A stretch of DNA of 64,000 nt from Marinobacterium rhizophilum (GTDB lineage: Bacteria; Pseudomonadota; Gammaproteobacteria; Pseudomonadales; Balneatricaceae), in the NCBI RefSeq assembly GCF_024397915.1, contig NZ_CP073347.1:744001-808000 (forward strand), written 5' to 3'. Made by a program: the position numbers and the translations under genes. This document shows, piece after piece, positions 16,602-25,480 of this stretch. Below the pieces are notes generated by a model, which worked only from the letters and a program-made list of their open reading frames with translations, made no database searches and was not told the origin of the DNA. Within the stretch, counting starts at the first letter, position 1; every line of letters starts with the position of its first letter.

Positions 16602-18536
16602 TTAACTGGCGGTACGTTCGCGCCAGTATTGAATCAATTGCAGGTAGTTGTTGCTGACGCCGCTGATCAGGCCTTCATCATCCAGTTCGCCCGCCAGCCA
16701 CTGGCGACTCTCCTTCGCCCAGAGGGTGCGGCCGATGGTGAAGCCCTTGCAGATTTCAAAGCCTGCCGAGTGCTTGAATCCCTGACGGATTTCATCCGCC
16801 GGTGCATCCAGCCCCAGCAGGACCACGCCTCGGCAGTGGGGAGCGCGGGTCTTGATCAGGTCGGTGATGAGGCCCCAGGCGGCCCGGCTCGGTGAGGGCA
16901 GTTTCCACCAGTCCGGACGAAGACCGAGGTTGTAGAAGCGGGTCATGGCGCGCACCAGGGTATTGTCATCCTGGGGCATGTCCCTGGGCGGAATCAGCTC
17001 CAGCAGCAGCTCGTGACCGCTGGCGCAGCAGGCCTTGTACAGCTCCATGGCCTGGCGCTCCTGGGCGCGGCGGGTGTCGATGTCCTGGTCCGGGTGGTAA
17101 AAAATCAGGCACTTGACCACATGCTCGCGGGGCCATTCCTGCAGCCGGGAGCCGATGGAACGACCGCCTTCGAGTTCGATCGGCAGGGAGGAGGGCAGCT
17201 CCACCGGGCGGCCAATCCACCAGCCCTGGCCGGTCACGTCGTTGAGGGCATCCTGGCCGTAGGTATCGTCGATCAGCACGCCGACGTTGCCGTCAAGACC
17301 CGCGGTGTCCGCGCCGCGACGGGCCGCCTGGACCAGCAGACGCTTGAGCTGGCTGATGCGTGCAGGGTCTGCGCCGACCTCCCTGGCCATGTCGAACAGC
17401 TGCTTGCGGTGATCAAAGGCCAGGCCGCAGATCTCGCTCCAGTCGCCCTGGCGCCTGGTGGTCACGCGGTGCAGGTAGTTTAGCTCGGTGTCCTGGTCCG
17501 GTCGCGGGATCCCGTGGGCGTGCTGCAGGTAATAGTCCAGTTCTTCGCCGCTGGGGATAGCCGGTGCACAGCCGTGGCGCGATACCACCAGGGCGCCGCA
17601 GGCATTGGCGTAGGCGCAGCAGCGCTCGGGGCTTTCGTCGCGCAGCCAGCCACGCAGGTAGCCGGACATGAAGGCATCACCGGCGCCCAGCACATTCATC
17701 ACATCGACCCGGACACCGGTGAAAACATCGAAACTATCCATGCTGTCGGGGATCGCGCCTTCCAGCACGGTACAGCCCAGGGCGCCGAGCTTCAGCACGA
17801 TGGTGGCGTCGCTCAGCGAACGGATCTTTTTCAGTGCGGTGATGGTGTCGGTGCTGCCGCCGGCGATATGCACCTCTTCCTCGGTGCCCACGATCAGGTC
17901 GCAGTAGGGCAGCACGGTTTGCAGGTGGGTGCTGACACTGTCATCGGAGACGAAGCGGTTCTCGCCCTCACCAATACCGGTCAGGCCCCAGAGCACCGGG
18001 CGGTAATCGATATCCAGAATCACGCGGGTGCCGGCGGCGCGGGCATACTCCATCGCGGTCTTGCTGGCGGCGTAGGTCTGTTCGGTGGAGAAGTGCGTGC
18101 CGGTAATCAGCAGCGCCCGGCTGGAGGCGATGAACTGCGGTGAAAAGTCGTCATTGCTGATCGCCATGTCGGCACAGTCGCGACGGTAAAAGATCAGCGG
18201 AAAGGTTTCCTGATCCTTGATGCCCAGAATCACCAGGCCGGTATGGCGCTCGGTGTCGGTCACCACATGGCTGACGTCGACGCCGGCACTGGCGAGCTCT
18301 TCACGGACAAAGCGTCCCATGTGCTCGTCACCGACCCGGGTCAGCATGGCGGACTTGAGGCCCAGACGTGCGGTGCCAAAGGCAATATTTGCCGATGAGC
18401 CGCCCAGGTACTTGGCGAAACCGGACATGTCTTCAAGGCGGCTGCCAATCTGTTCGCCGTACAGATCCACGGCGGCTCTGCCAAGGCAGATGACATCCAG
18501 TGGCCGGTCTGCGCTGCTGGCGCTGAAGTTGCTCAT
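16602..18536 (-). CDS. iolC: Bifunctional 5-dehydro-2-deoxygluconokinase / phosphogluconate aldolase (IolC-IolJ-like fusion)
   Basis: Two-domain protein of 644 residues. The N-terminal ribokinase/PfkB domain (residues about 10-320) starts DVICLGRAAVDLYGEQIG and contains GAGDAFMSGYLRGWL, the PfkB signature with the catalytic Asp. It phosphorylates 5-dehydro-2-deoxy-D-gluconate. The C-terminal domain (about 330-640) is the DUF2090 aldolase-like domain, expected to split the phosphate into DHAP and malonate semialdehyde. This explains why no separate iolJ is seen. The start at 18536 has AGGAG upstream. It is first gene of the minus-strand operon. The fusion is known in other proteobacteria. Confidence 0.92.
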   Translation of the reverse strand: MSNFSASSADRPLDVICLGRAAVDLYGEQIGSRLEDMSGFAKYLGGSSANIAFGTARLGLKSAMLTRVGDEHMGRFVREELASAGVDVSHVVTDTERHTGLVILGIKDQETFPLIFYRRDCADMAISNDDFSPQFIASSRALLITGTHFSTEQTYAASKTAMEYARAAGTRVILDIDYRPVLWGLTGIGEGENRFVSDDSVSTHLQTVLPYCDLIVGTEEEVHIAGGSTDTITALKKIRSLSDATIVLKLGALGCTVLEGAIPDSMDSFDVFTGVRVDVMNVLGAGDAFMSGYLRGWLRDESPERCCAYANACGALVVSRHGCAPAIPSGEELDYYLQHAHGIPRPDQDTELNYLHRVTTRRQGDWSEICGLAFDHRKQLFDMAREVGADPARISQLKRLLVQAARRGADTAGLDGNVGVLIDDTYGQDALNDVTGQGWWIGRPVELPSSLPIELEGGRSIGSRLQEWPREHVVKCLIFYHPDQDIDTRRAQERQAMELYKACCASGHELLLELIPPRDMPQDDNTLVRAMTRFYNLGLRPDWWKLPSPSRAAWGLITDLIKTRAPHCRGVVLLGLDAPADEIRQGFKHSAGFEICKGFTIGRTLWAKESRQWLAGELDDEGLISGVSNNYLQLIQYWRERTAS

Positions 18537-18878
18537 AGGGTGATGCTCCTGGGCCGTGGCTCCCACGGCGACTGTGCTTATTGTCGTAGTTTGAAACCCG
18601 TCATTCCAAATCTGTTACCGCCAGCGTTATCCAGTATGACCGACGGGGCGGTCCTGGGCATGCTGTGCGGTACCGCCGGCAGGCTGCTGCACACGCCAGT
18701 GGTGAATGTCTGGATCGAGAATAGAACAAAAATTCCATTGCGGCAATATTATGGAAAATATTTTTTATTTAACGGCTGCCAGTTTGCTACCGTAGCTCCG
18801 AAAGCAGGGGTGGTCGGGGTGGCGTGAGCGGCCGCGTCGCCCTGGCGGAGGCGTTTGGTGGCCTGATGGTCTTTTAAT

Positions 18879-18892
18879 AGAATAAATATTCT
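18879..18892. promoter_or_regulatory. Inverted repeat AGAATA-AA-TATTCT upstream of iolC
   Basis: Same perfect inverted repeat as at 7060-7073, inside a 23-nt block (18874-18896) identical to 7055-7077. It lies about 340 bases before the iolC start and 197 bases before iolR, in the 552-base gap between these divergent genes (18537-19088). That gap is AT-rich between 18720 and 18920, has no gene, and should hold both promoters. Confidence 0.5.
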
Positions 18893-19019
18893 GTTTTTAT
18901 TGTAAAGAGAATAAAGTTTCCTTAAGGTTGGGTTATGACGGCGGTCAAGGGCGCCCTGGTTCATCGTGCGGGTTTGACGCCGCGATCGCATCGAAAAAGC
19001 GGCAAAGGGCTGCATTTTT

Positions 19020-19033
19020 GGAAATTTCATTCC
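19020..19033. promoter_or_regulatory. Candidate IolR operator GGAA-N6-TTCC before iolR
   Basis: GGAA ATTTCA TTCC, a perfect match to the same palindrome as at 6821-6834. It lies 55 bases before the iolR ATG, which suggests autoregulation of iolR. Confidence 0.55.
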
Positions 19034-19088
19034 AATTCCGGAGTGCGGGGGTTATAAGGAACCCTGAACACTGGAGGACAGCACAACC

Positions 19089-19931
19089 ATGAATTCAGTA
19101 CCGCAAACACTGGCCGATCTGAAATCCGCCATCGCCGAACAGCACTCGGCGCTGAGCAAGCGCCTGCGCCAGGTGGCGCAATACGTGATGGACAACCCCA
19201 ACGCGATTGCCTTTGGCACCGTGGCCGTGATCGCCAAGGATGCGAGTGTGCATCCCTCGACCCTGGTGCGTTTCGCCAACGCCTTTGGCTTCAGCGGATT
19301 CAGCGAAATGCAGCGCCTGTTTCAGCAAAAGCTGATTCAGGAATCCCCGAGCTATACCGAGCGTATTCGCATTGCCCGTGAAGAGCTGGGTGATGAAAGC
19401 GGCGATACGCCACTGCAGCTACTGACGCAATTTGCCGGCGCCAGTGCCGTGGCACTGGAACAGCTGCGCGACAGCGTCAGCGAGCAGGATCTGGAGCGGG
19501 CGGTGGACATTCTCGCCGCCGCCGAAGCGACCCATGTGGTGGGTGTGCGCCGGGCCTTTGTGGTGGCGACCTACTTTGCCTATGCATTGCGCCATATCGA
19601 CCGTCGTGCCTACCTGATTGACGGCGTGGGCGGTATGTACGCCGAGCAGGGCGGGGCCATCGGCAGCAAGGATGCGATTATCGCCACCAGCTTTCATCCC
19701 TATGCGCCGGAGACCCAGGACGTGGCCAAGGCCGCGGTCGAGCGCGGCGTGCCCCTGATTCTGATAACCGACAGTCAGCTCAGTCCGCTGGCAGCGCTGG
19801 CGTCGGTCTGTTTTGTGGTGCGCGATGCCGAAGTACATGGCTTTCGCGCCCTGGGCTCCACCCTGTGCCTGGCCCAGGCGCTGTCCATCAGTCTGGCCTA
19901 CCGGGTCGACAAGCAGCGCGTGGCCGGCTGA
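19089..19931 (+). CDS. iolR: RpiR-family regulator of inositol catabolism
   Basis: Transcription factor of 280 residues. It has an N-terminal RpiR helix-turn-helix domain (about 1-77, with KDASVHPSTLVRFANAFGFSGFSEMQRLFQ) and a C-terminal SIS sugar-phosphate-binding domain (about 125-260). The SIS domain probably senses a phosphorylated pathway intermediate such as the IolC product. GGAGG lies before the ATG. It is divergent from the iolC operon and 69 bases upstream of iolB. Operator candidates at 19020, 6821 and 8456 match the site I recall for rhizobial IolR. Confidence 0.87.
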   Translation: MNSVPQTLADLKSAIAEQHSALSKRLRQVAQYVMDNPNAIAFGTVAVIAKDASVHPSTLVRFANAFGFSGFSEMQRLFQQKLIQESPSYTERIRIAREELGDESGDTPLQLLTQFAGASAVALEQLRDSVSEQDLERAVDILAAAEATHVVGVRRAFVVATYFAYALRHIDRRAYLIDGVGGMYAEQGGAIGSKDAIIATSFHPYAPETQDVAKAAVERGVPLILITDSQLSPLAALASVCFVVRDAEVHGFRALGSTLCLAQALSISLAYRVDKQRVAG

Positions 19932-20000
19932 GTATCAGGGCGTCGCGGGTGGTGCTTGTCGTTCTAAACTGAACTGTTAACCCTAAAGAAGGTGAGATTC

Positions 20001-20807
20001 ATGTCCAAGCTTCTGTCCCGCCCCAGCACGCCCGATGAGCAGGGTTGTATCCAGCGCATTACGCCGGCCTCCGCCGGTTGGGATTACGTTGGTTTCGAGG
20101 TCTATCAATTGCAGCCCGGCCAGGTGCTGGAGCAGGCCACCGGCGACCAGGAAGTCTGTCTGGTGCTGGTGAGCGGCCTGGCGGATGTCGCCACCGAAAA
20201 GGAGAGCTGGAGCGGGCTTGGCGAGCGCATGAGCGTGTTCGAGCAGAAGGCGCCCTACAGCGTTTATGTACCGCCGTCGGATCGCTTTCGCGTCACCGCC
20301 AGTACCGCGCTTGAGCTGGCCGTCTGCAAGGCGCCGGCCAAAGGCGAGTTTGGTGCCCGCCTGATTACGCCGGCCGATACGCGCTACGAAATCCGGGGCG
20401 AGGGCACCAACCAGCGCCACGTCTGCAATATCCTGTTCGGCAACATGGCGGCCGAGCACCTGCTGGTGTGTGAAGTCTTCACACCGGGTGGCAACTGGTC
20501 GAGCTACCCGCCACACAAGCACGATCGTGATGCGGCGCCGGCGGAAACCCGTCTGGAGGAAACCTACTACCACCGCATCAATCCGTCCCAGGGCTTTGCT
20601 TTCCAGCGCGTCTATACCGATGATCGCAGCCTGGACGAAACCATGGCGGTGGAAGACCGCAATGTGGTCATGGTGCCTGAAGGGTATCACCCGGTGGGCG
20701 CAGCCCACGGGTACGATCTTTATTACCTCAACGTGATGGCGGGCCCCGAACGCACCTGGATCTTCCACAATGATCCGGACCACGAGTGGCTGCTACAGAA
20801 GAGCTGA
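20001..20807 (+). CDS. iolB: 5-deoxy-glucuronate isomerase
   Basis: Predicted cupin-fold isomerase of 268 residues that turns 5-deoxy-glucuronate into 5-dehydro-2-deoxy-gluconate, between the IolD and IolC steps. It contains the metal-binding segment WSSYPPHKHDRD (His residues, about 170-180), EETYYHRINPSQGFAFQRVY, and VMVPEGYHPVGAAHGYDLYYLNVMAGP, all typical for IolB. The ATG at 20001 was chosen for the AAGAAGGTGAG site just before it. An in-frame GTG at 19992 lies inside that site. It is probably co-transcribed with iolR. Confidence 0.95.
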   Translation: MSKLLSRPSTPDEQGCIQRITPASAGWDYVGFEVYQLQPGQVLEQATGDQEVCLVLVSGLADVATEKESWSGLGERMSVFEQKAPYSVYVPPSDRFRVTASTALELAVCKAPAKGEFGARLITPADTRYEIRGEGTNQRHVCNILFGNMAAEHLLVCEVFTPGGNWSSYPPHKHDRDAAPAETRLEETYYHRINPSQGFAFQRVYTDDRSLDETMAVEDRNVVMVPEGYHPVGAAHGYDLYYLNVMAGPERTWIFHNDPDHEWLLQKS

Positions 20808-20969
20808 TGGCGCCATAGGCTATCCGGCTAGCGGCAACCCGGCCGTCGCAATGATCGGGCTGGGTTGCTGAGGTTAATCAATCCCCCGGAGTTCGCAGGC
20901 TCAACCCAGACTGCGGCTAGGGGGCACGCGCAGGAGTCGTGCCCCGCGACGAAGCCCTGTGTTTTTATC

Positions 20970-21025
20970 TTGCCCCTTGCCCCTTGCCCCTTGCCCCTTG
21001 CCCCTTTCCCCTTCCCCCTTGCTCC
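20970..21025. repeat. Heptamer tandem repeat (TTGCCCC)n
   Basis: Five perfect copies of TTGCCCC (20970-21004) are followed by three degenerate copies to about 21025. They lie in the 373-base non-coding gap between iolB and the dienelactone hydrolase gene. The array sits between two 17-nt direct copies of CGGARTTCGCAGGCTCA (20887-20903 and 21053-21069) that differ at one base. The rest of the gap has no supported gene. Confidence 0.85.
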
Positions 21026-21180
21026 TTGAACCTCACGCCTGTCCGCCATTCTCGGAATTCGCAGGCTCATGCAAGGTTAGGGGCTGGCGCTGATCTATAG
21101 TTACTCCACGGGTGAACTGGCACCGGGTCGCCGGCTGCGAACCGGTGTCATGCTATGTGATCTTTCACGGGGGGTATTTT

Positions 21181-21921
21181 ATGCGTGCATTACTGGGGGT
21201 GCTCTCGCTGAGTCTGGTATCCGCAAGTGCCTTGGCGGATGGCAAAGCGGTGACCTATACGGTCGATGGTCAGGCTTATGAAGGCTACTATGTCAGCCCG
21301 GGGTCGAAAGTGCCGCTGGTGCTGCTGATTCATGACTGGGATGGGCTGACTGACTACGAGGTCAGGCGTGCCGAAATGCTGTCTGACATGGGATATGCCG
21401 TCTTTGCCGCCGACCTGTTTGGCGCCGGGGTTCGGCCCACCGCGATGGAAGACAAGCGCCAGCACACGGGCGAACTGTACAAGGACCGGGAGAAGATGCG
21501 GGCGCTGATGAACGGCGCGCTTGAAGCCGCCCGGGCGCAGGGTGCCAATACCGATCTGGCGGTAGCCGCGGGCTATTGTTTCGGCGGTGCTGCGGTACTG
21601 GAGCTGGCCCGTTCTGGCGCACCTTTGCAGGGTTTTGCGACCTTTCATGGTGGCCTGAGTACCCCGCAGGGCCAGGACTACAGTACGACTCAGGGCAAAC
21701 TGCTCGTTCTGCACGGTTCGGCCGATACCGCCATCAGTCTGAGTGACTTTGCGGGCCTTGGGACCGAACTCGAGTCGGCCGGCGTGCCCCACGAGATGAT
21801 CACCTACAGCGGCGCTCCCCATGGTTTTACGGTGTTCGATAGCGAGAGTTACCGCGAAGAAGCGGACAGGCAGTCGTGGAAGCGTTTCGCCACTTTTCTG
21901 GATGAGCAGCTGGGCAACTAG
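21181..21921 (+). CDS. Secreted dienelactone hydrolase family protein
   Basis: Alpha/beta hydrolase of 246 residues with a signal peptide (MRALLGVLSLSLVSASALA), so probably periplasmic. The dienelactone hydrolase triad is visible: nucleophile Cys in AAGYCFGGAAV, Asp in LHGSADTAIS, and His in GAPHGFTV. The ATG at 21181 has GGGG about 8 nt upstream and is the start that gives the signal peptide. The substrate is unknown. The export signal is unusual for classical chlorocatechol-pathway enzymes, so a general carboxyl-esterase role is more likely. Confidence 0.85.
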   Translation: MRALLGVLSLSLVSASALADGKAVTYTVDGQAYEGYYVSPGSKVPLVLLIHDWDGLTDYEVRRAEMLSDMGYAVFAADLFGAGVRPTAMEDKRQHTGELYKDREKMRALMNGALEAARAQGANTDLAVAAGYCFGGAAVLELARSGAPLQGFATFHGGLSTPQGQDYSTTQGKLLVLHGSADTAISLSDFAGLGTELESAGVPHEMITYSGAPHGFTVFDSESYREEADRQSWKRFATFLDEQLGN

Positions 21922-22032
21922 TCGCGGGGAAGTAAAGGCCAAAGGAGAAAGGTTCAAGCTTGATAAGAGCCCGTAGTCTGGAATGAGCGTACGAATTCCG
22001 GGAGCATGGCCCGACTATTATGGACGATAAAC

Positions 22033-22064
22033 ACATGAGGCCCCGAATGGGGCCTCGTGTTTTT
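22033..22064 (+). terminator. Rho-independent terminator, possibly bidirectional
   Basis: A 12-bp stem with one G-T wobble (core GAGGCCCC / GGGGCCTC) and a GAAT loop, followed by five T, lies about 110 bases after the hydrolase stop. On the minus strand it also lies just downstream of the BCCT gene (ends 22096), but the T-run is weaker there. Confidence 0.8.
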
Positions 22065-22095
22065 CCGGGTGTTGAGATTTAACGATAACAGGCGG

Positions 22096-23709
22096 TTAGC
22101 GCGGTTCGCTCATCAGTCCCTTGACGATGGCGAAGCAGGCCAGCAGCAGGACGATGGTGAACGGGAAGCCGGTCGACACCGCCATGGCCTGCAGGGCGCC
22201 CAGTCCGCCGCCGAGCAGCAGTGCGATGGCCACCAGGCCTTCGAATACGCACCAGAAGACCCGTTGCGGGGTGGGGGCATCGATCTTGCCGCCGGCGGTG
22301 ATGGTATCGATCACCAGGGAGCCGGAGTCCGACGAGGTGACGAAGAACACGATCACCAGCACGATGCCGATAAAGGATGTGATCTGGGTCAGCGGCAGTT
22401 GCTCCAGCATGGAGAACAGCTGCAGTTCCAGAGGGGCGCTGGCCACGGCCTGGATGCCGTCGTTCACCAGTTGGCTGATGGCGGTACCGCCAAAGGCGGT
22501 CATCCAGAACACGCTGACCAGGGACGGGATCAGCAGGACGCAGGTGATGAACTCGCGCACGGTGCGGCCACGGGACACGCGGGCGATGAACATGCCAACG
22601 AACGGCGACCAGGAAATCCACCAGGCCCAGTAGAAGGCGGTCCAGCCCTGGCTGAAGTTGGCATCGGTGCGCCCGACAGGATTTGCCAGTGCCGGCAGGT
22701 GCTGGACATAGGCCCAGAGATTGTTGAAGAAACCACTGACAATGGCGATGGTCGGACCGACGACGACCACGAACAGCAGCAACAATACCGCCAGTGCCAT
22801 GTTGATTTCCGACAGGCGCTTGACGCCGGCATCAAGCCCGGCCACCACGGACAGCAATGCTATGCCGGTGATGCCGATGATCAGGAAAACCTTGGTGGTT
22901 TCGGAAGCCGGCAGCCCGAACAGGAACTCAAGCCCGGCGCTGGCCTGTTCCGCCCCAAACCCCAGGGAGGTTGCCAGGCCGAACAGGGTGGCAAAGACTG
23001 CCAGGATGTCGATGCAGTGGCCGGTCCAGCCCCAGATGCGCTCACCGAAGATCGGGTAGAAAATCGAGCGCATCGTCAGTGGCAGACCCTTGTTATACGA
23101 AAACAGGGCCAGAGCCAGTGCCACAACGGCGTAGATTGCCCAGGGGTGCAGTGCCCAGTGGTAGATGGTAGCGGCCATCCCCAAGCGCCGCGCGGCTTCG
23201 GCATCACCCGGTGCACCGGCCAGAGGAGCCCAGCTGTCTGCCGAGCCGGCACCCTCGGCAAAGGATGACGAGAAATGCGACAGTGGCTCCGATACGCCGT
23301 AGAACATCAGGCCGATGCCCATGCCGGCGGCGAACAGCATGGCAAACCAGCCGCTATAGGAATAATCGGGCGTGGCATCGGTACCGCCCAGGCGCACGCG
23401 CCCGAGTGGCGAAACCACCAGTACCAGGCACAGCAGCACAAAGATGTTGGCCGAGGAAATAAAGAACCAGTCCAGGTTTGAGGTCAGCCAGACGCGCATG
23501 GCGTTGAACATTGGCCCGGCGCTGTCCTGGAACGCCAGGGTCAGAAAGACAAAGGCGACGATGGACAGGCCAGAGATCAGAAAGACCGGGTTATGGAAAT
23601 CAAGACTGAAGGGGCCTATCTGAGCATTGATATTGTCCTGACCGATTTCATAGTCAGTTTCAATCAGGGTGGAATCCCCGTCTGGGGTTATATCGGTTGG
23701 TTCAGTCAT
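22096..23709 (-). CDS. BCCT family transporter (betaine/choline/carnitine type)
   Basis: Inner-membrane secondary transporter of 537 residues with about 12 hydrophobic helices. Family motifs are clear: GMGIGLMFYGVSEPLSHF (about 130-147) and the signature WAWWISWSPFVGMFIARVSRGRTVREF (about 345-370). The polar N-terminal tail of about 45 residues is normal. The second glycine of GMGIGL, as in betaine carriers, suggests a Na+-coupled betaine-like substrate, but specificity cannot be read from sequence. A Usp gene lies directly upstream in the same direction, 47 bases away. A ribosome site (GGGAGA) precedes the ATG. Confidence 0.92.
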   Translation of the reverse strand: MTEPTDITPDGDSTLIETDYEIGQDNINAQIGPFSLDFHNPVFLISGLSIVAFVFLTLAFQDSAGPMFNAMRVWLTSNLDWFFISSANIFVLLCLVLVVSPLGRVRLGGTDATPDYSYSGWFAMLFAAGMGIGLMFYGVSEPLSHFSSSFAEGAGSADSWAPLAGAPGDAEAARRLGMAATIYHWALHPWAIYAVVALALALFSYNKGLPLTMRSIFYPIFGERIWGWTGHCIDILAVFATLFGLATSLGFGAEQASAGLEFLFGLPASETTKVFLIIGITGIALLSVVAGLDAGVKRLSEINMALAVLLLLFVVVVGPTIAIVSGFFNNLWAYVQHLPALANPVGRTDANFSQGWTAFYWAWWISWSPFVGMFIARVSRGRTVREFITCVLLIPSLVSVFWMTAFGGTAISQLVNDGIQAVASAPLELQLFSMLEQLPLTQITSFIGIVLVIVFFVTSSDSGSLVIDTITAGGKIDAPTPQRVFWCVFEGLVAIALLLGGGLGALQAMAVSTGFPFTIVLLLACFAIVKGLMSEPR

Positions 23710-23756
23710 GTGTCTCCCTTATCGACTGAGTGGTGAAAAACGGCTAACGCGCACGG

Positions 23757-24173
23757 CTAGCGGACAACCAGCACGGACACCTTGGAAAAGGATGCGAAGT
23801 ACCCCGCATTGGATGCGAACACATGCTCCAGCAACCCCGGTACATGGGATGCCATCACGACCAGGTCAGCGCCGGAATCCTTGGCGGCACGCATCAGGGT
23901 GTCATCCAGGTCGACGGCCGGGTCGTGACTGATGTAGGCGGCGCTGCTGACGTTGGGGAGCTGGTGTTTTGCGGCCTGGGCCTGGCCGAACTGCTCCATT
24001 TTGCGGGTGAACTCGTCCGGCGTATGGGCAACGCTGCTCGGTGTACTGGCGCTGACACCGACGTAACAGACGGAAGCCTGGTAAAGCCGTGCCAGGTCGG
24101 CAGCTGTTTGCAGCGCCTTGCTCAGTTGGTCTGCGTGGGCCAGGTCGACCGGCACCATGATGTGGTTATACAT
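23757..24173 (-). CDS. Universal stress protein (UspA family)
   Basis: Cytoplasmic single-domain Usp of 138 residues. It begins MYNHIMVPVDLAHADQLSKAL, has the ATP-site-like ADLVVMASHVPGLLEHVFASNAGYFA region, and ends VSVLVVR. The expected GxxGxG loop is present only in altered form (ASHVPGLLEHVFAS), so ATP binding is uncertain. It lies just upstream of the BCCT gene, an arrangement also seen for other transporters with regulatory Usp partners. Confidence 0.88.
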   Translation of the reverse strand: MYNHIMVPVDLAHADQLSKALQTAADLARLYQASVCYVGVSASTPSSVAHTPDEFTRKMEQFGQAQAAKHQLPNVSSAAYISHDPAVDLDDTLMRAAKDSGADLVVMASHVPGLLEHVFASNAGYFASFSKVSVLVVR

Positions 24174-24319
24174 GCGATTTTCTCCCTGTGGGTGGCGGAT
24201 GGCACTTTGGAGAGTGAGTTAGCGCTGTAATTATTGCAGATGCTTGAACAATAAGGGGGAATCCGGCGAAATTAACCGCAGAAATTCGGTATCGGCGGGC
24301 GTTTTCCGGGTTTGAATGC

Positions 24320-24347
24320 AGCAAAGCCGGCGCAGGCCGGCTTTGCT
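24320..24347 (-). terminator. Possible terminator hairpin after the SemiSWEET gene
   Basis: An 11-bp perfect stem (AGCAAAGCCGG / CCGGCTTTGCT), extended by one C-G pair, lies 27 bases beyond the stop of the minus-strand SemiSWEET gene. No clear T-run follows in either direction, so its termination role is uncertain. Confidence 0.5.
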
Positions 24348-24373
24348 CTCAGGGGAATGGGCTTGCACGGGCT

Positions 24374-24670
24374 TCAGACGTGAGGGATAACGCCCTTCGG
24401 GGCACGGCGATTCTGCCACCGTTTGCGCAGGGTCAAGATCAGCACGGAGGAGGACAGCAGGAAGGTCACCAGGTTCGCCAGAAACATCGGCAGATCCTGC
24501 AGGATGATGCCGTAGATCAGCCACATGGTGACGCCGAAGGTGAAGGTCGAATACATGGCGACGGAAATGCCGTCGACATTGCCGCTTTTCAAAATCTGCA
24601 GCACCTGGGGCACGAAGGCGGCGGTGGTGCAAACGGCGGCAAGCATGCCGACCAGTGTAGTGTTGTCCAT
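24374..24670 (-). CDS. SemiSWEET/MtN3-type small sugar transporter
   Basis: A 98-residue inner-membrane protein with three helices. The PQ-loop motif FVPQVLQILKSGNVDGIS (about 20-37) and MYSTFTFGVTMWLIYGIILQD (about 39-59) fit bacterial SemiSWEETs, which work as homodimers to carry sugars. Length is normal. A GAGG site precedes the ATG. No sugar-metabolism gene adjoins it, so the substrate is unknown. Confidence 0.88.
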   Translation of the reverse strand: MDNTTLVGMLAAVCTTAAFVPQVLQILKSGNVDGISVAMYSTFTFGVTMWLIYGIILQDLPMFLANLVTFLLSSSVLILTLRKRWQNRRAPKGVIPHV

Positions 24671-24995
24671 GATGGAGCCTCGGTATCAGTCCGTCACACA
24701 GCGGTGTCAAGGGACCGCTGTCATCAAAATTCTGGGGTACGTGAGTAAAGTGGTGCTATTTGTGAGGCTGCGAACGCAGAAGGTTCGTCACGGTTCTCAA
24801 TGAGCGGCATTTTAGGAAGCACAATGCGCTTATTCAAGTGATAAAAGTCAGGCGCAGGGATTATATTTATTCATCCCACATCGATTTGCTAATAGTGGCC
24901 GAAAGAGACTGATCGTGAAGGCTTTTTGAGCTTCGGGCTGTCGTGCCCCCGGATTTTGGGGTACCTTGATTTTCGGAGTTTTGCAGGAGAGACCA
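24671..24995. other. Intergenic region before nfeD
   Basis: 325 bases between divergent SemiSWEET and nfeD-like genes. It should hold both promoters. No gene or clear site was recognised. Confidence 0.5.
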
Positions 24996-25451
24996 ATGGA
25001 GTTTGTAATACAGGACTGGCACTGGCTGGCGTTTGGCATGCTGCTGGTGATGGCGGAGGTGTTCATCCCGAGCTTTACTATCTTCTGGTTTGGGCTGGGC
25101 GCGGTCATCGTGGCAGCGGTGCTCTGGCTGGTGCCGGATTTCGCCTTCAGCTGGCAACTGGTGCTCTGGGCGCTGTTTTCCAGCCTGTTCGCGGCGCTCT
25201 GGTTTCGGTTCTTCAAGCCACTGATGGTGGATCGCACCAAGGCGGGCATTGCGCGTGAAGCTATCAGTGGTGAAAGTGGCCAGGTTATCAAGGTGCCAGA
25301 GCCCGGCGGACGCGGTGTGGTGCGTTTTACCACGCCGCTGCTGGGGGACGATGAATGGGATTTCATCTGCGACAGCGAAGTTGCCCTGGGAGACCGGGTG
25401 CACGTCAAGGATGTGTCGGGTAATACCCTGATCGTGGAAAAACGCTCATAA
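24996..25451 (+). CDS. NfeD-like membrane protein
   Basis: A 151-residue inner-membrane protein of the short NfeD type. It has two or three hydrophobic segments (about 8-75) and a C-terminal soluble OB-fold domain (about 85-150, with GESGQVIKVPEPGGRGVVRF and GDRVHVKDVSGNTLIVEK). The ATG at 24996 follows AGGAGA by 6 nt. An SPFH/slipin gene lies 195 bases downstream, the standard NfeD-stomatin pairing thought to form membrane scaffolds. Confidence 0.88.
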   Translation: MEFVIQDWHWLAFGMLLVMAEVFIPSFTIFWFGLGAVIVAAVLWLVPDFAFSWQLVLWALFSSLFAALWFRFFKPLMVDRTKAGIAREAISGESGQVIKVPEPGGRGVVRFTTPLLGDDEWDFICDSEVALGDRVHVKDVSGNTLIVEKRS

Positions 25452-25480
25452 GTCGGTATGAAAGTACCGTTCATTATTCC

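Noticed and set aside
20970..21025. TTGCCCC array as a CRISPR or rRNA-processing element
   Set aside because: Units are contiguous 7-mers with no spacers, so it is a simple tandem repeat.
20828..21070. Small minus-strand frame across the heptamer repeats (GARGKGQGARGK-rich)
   Set aside because: Its composition is only the translated TTGCCCC array; no ribosome site or conserved pattern.
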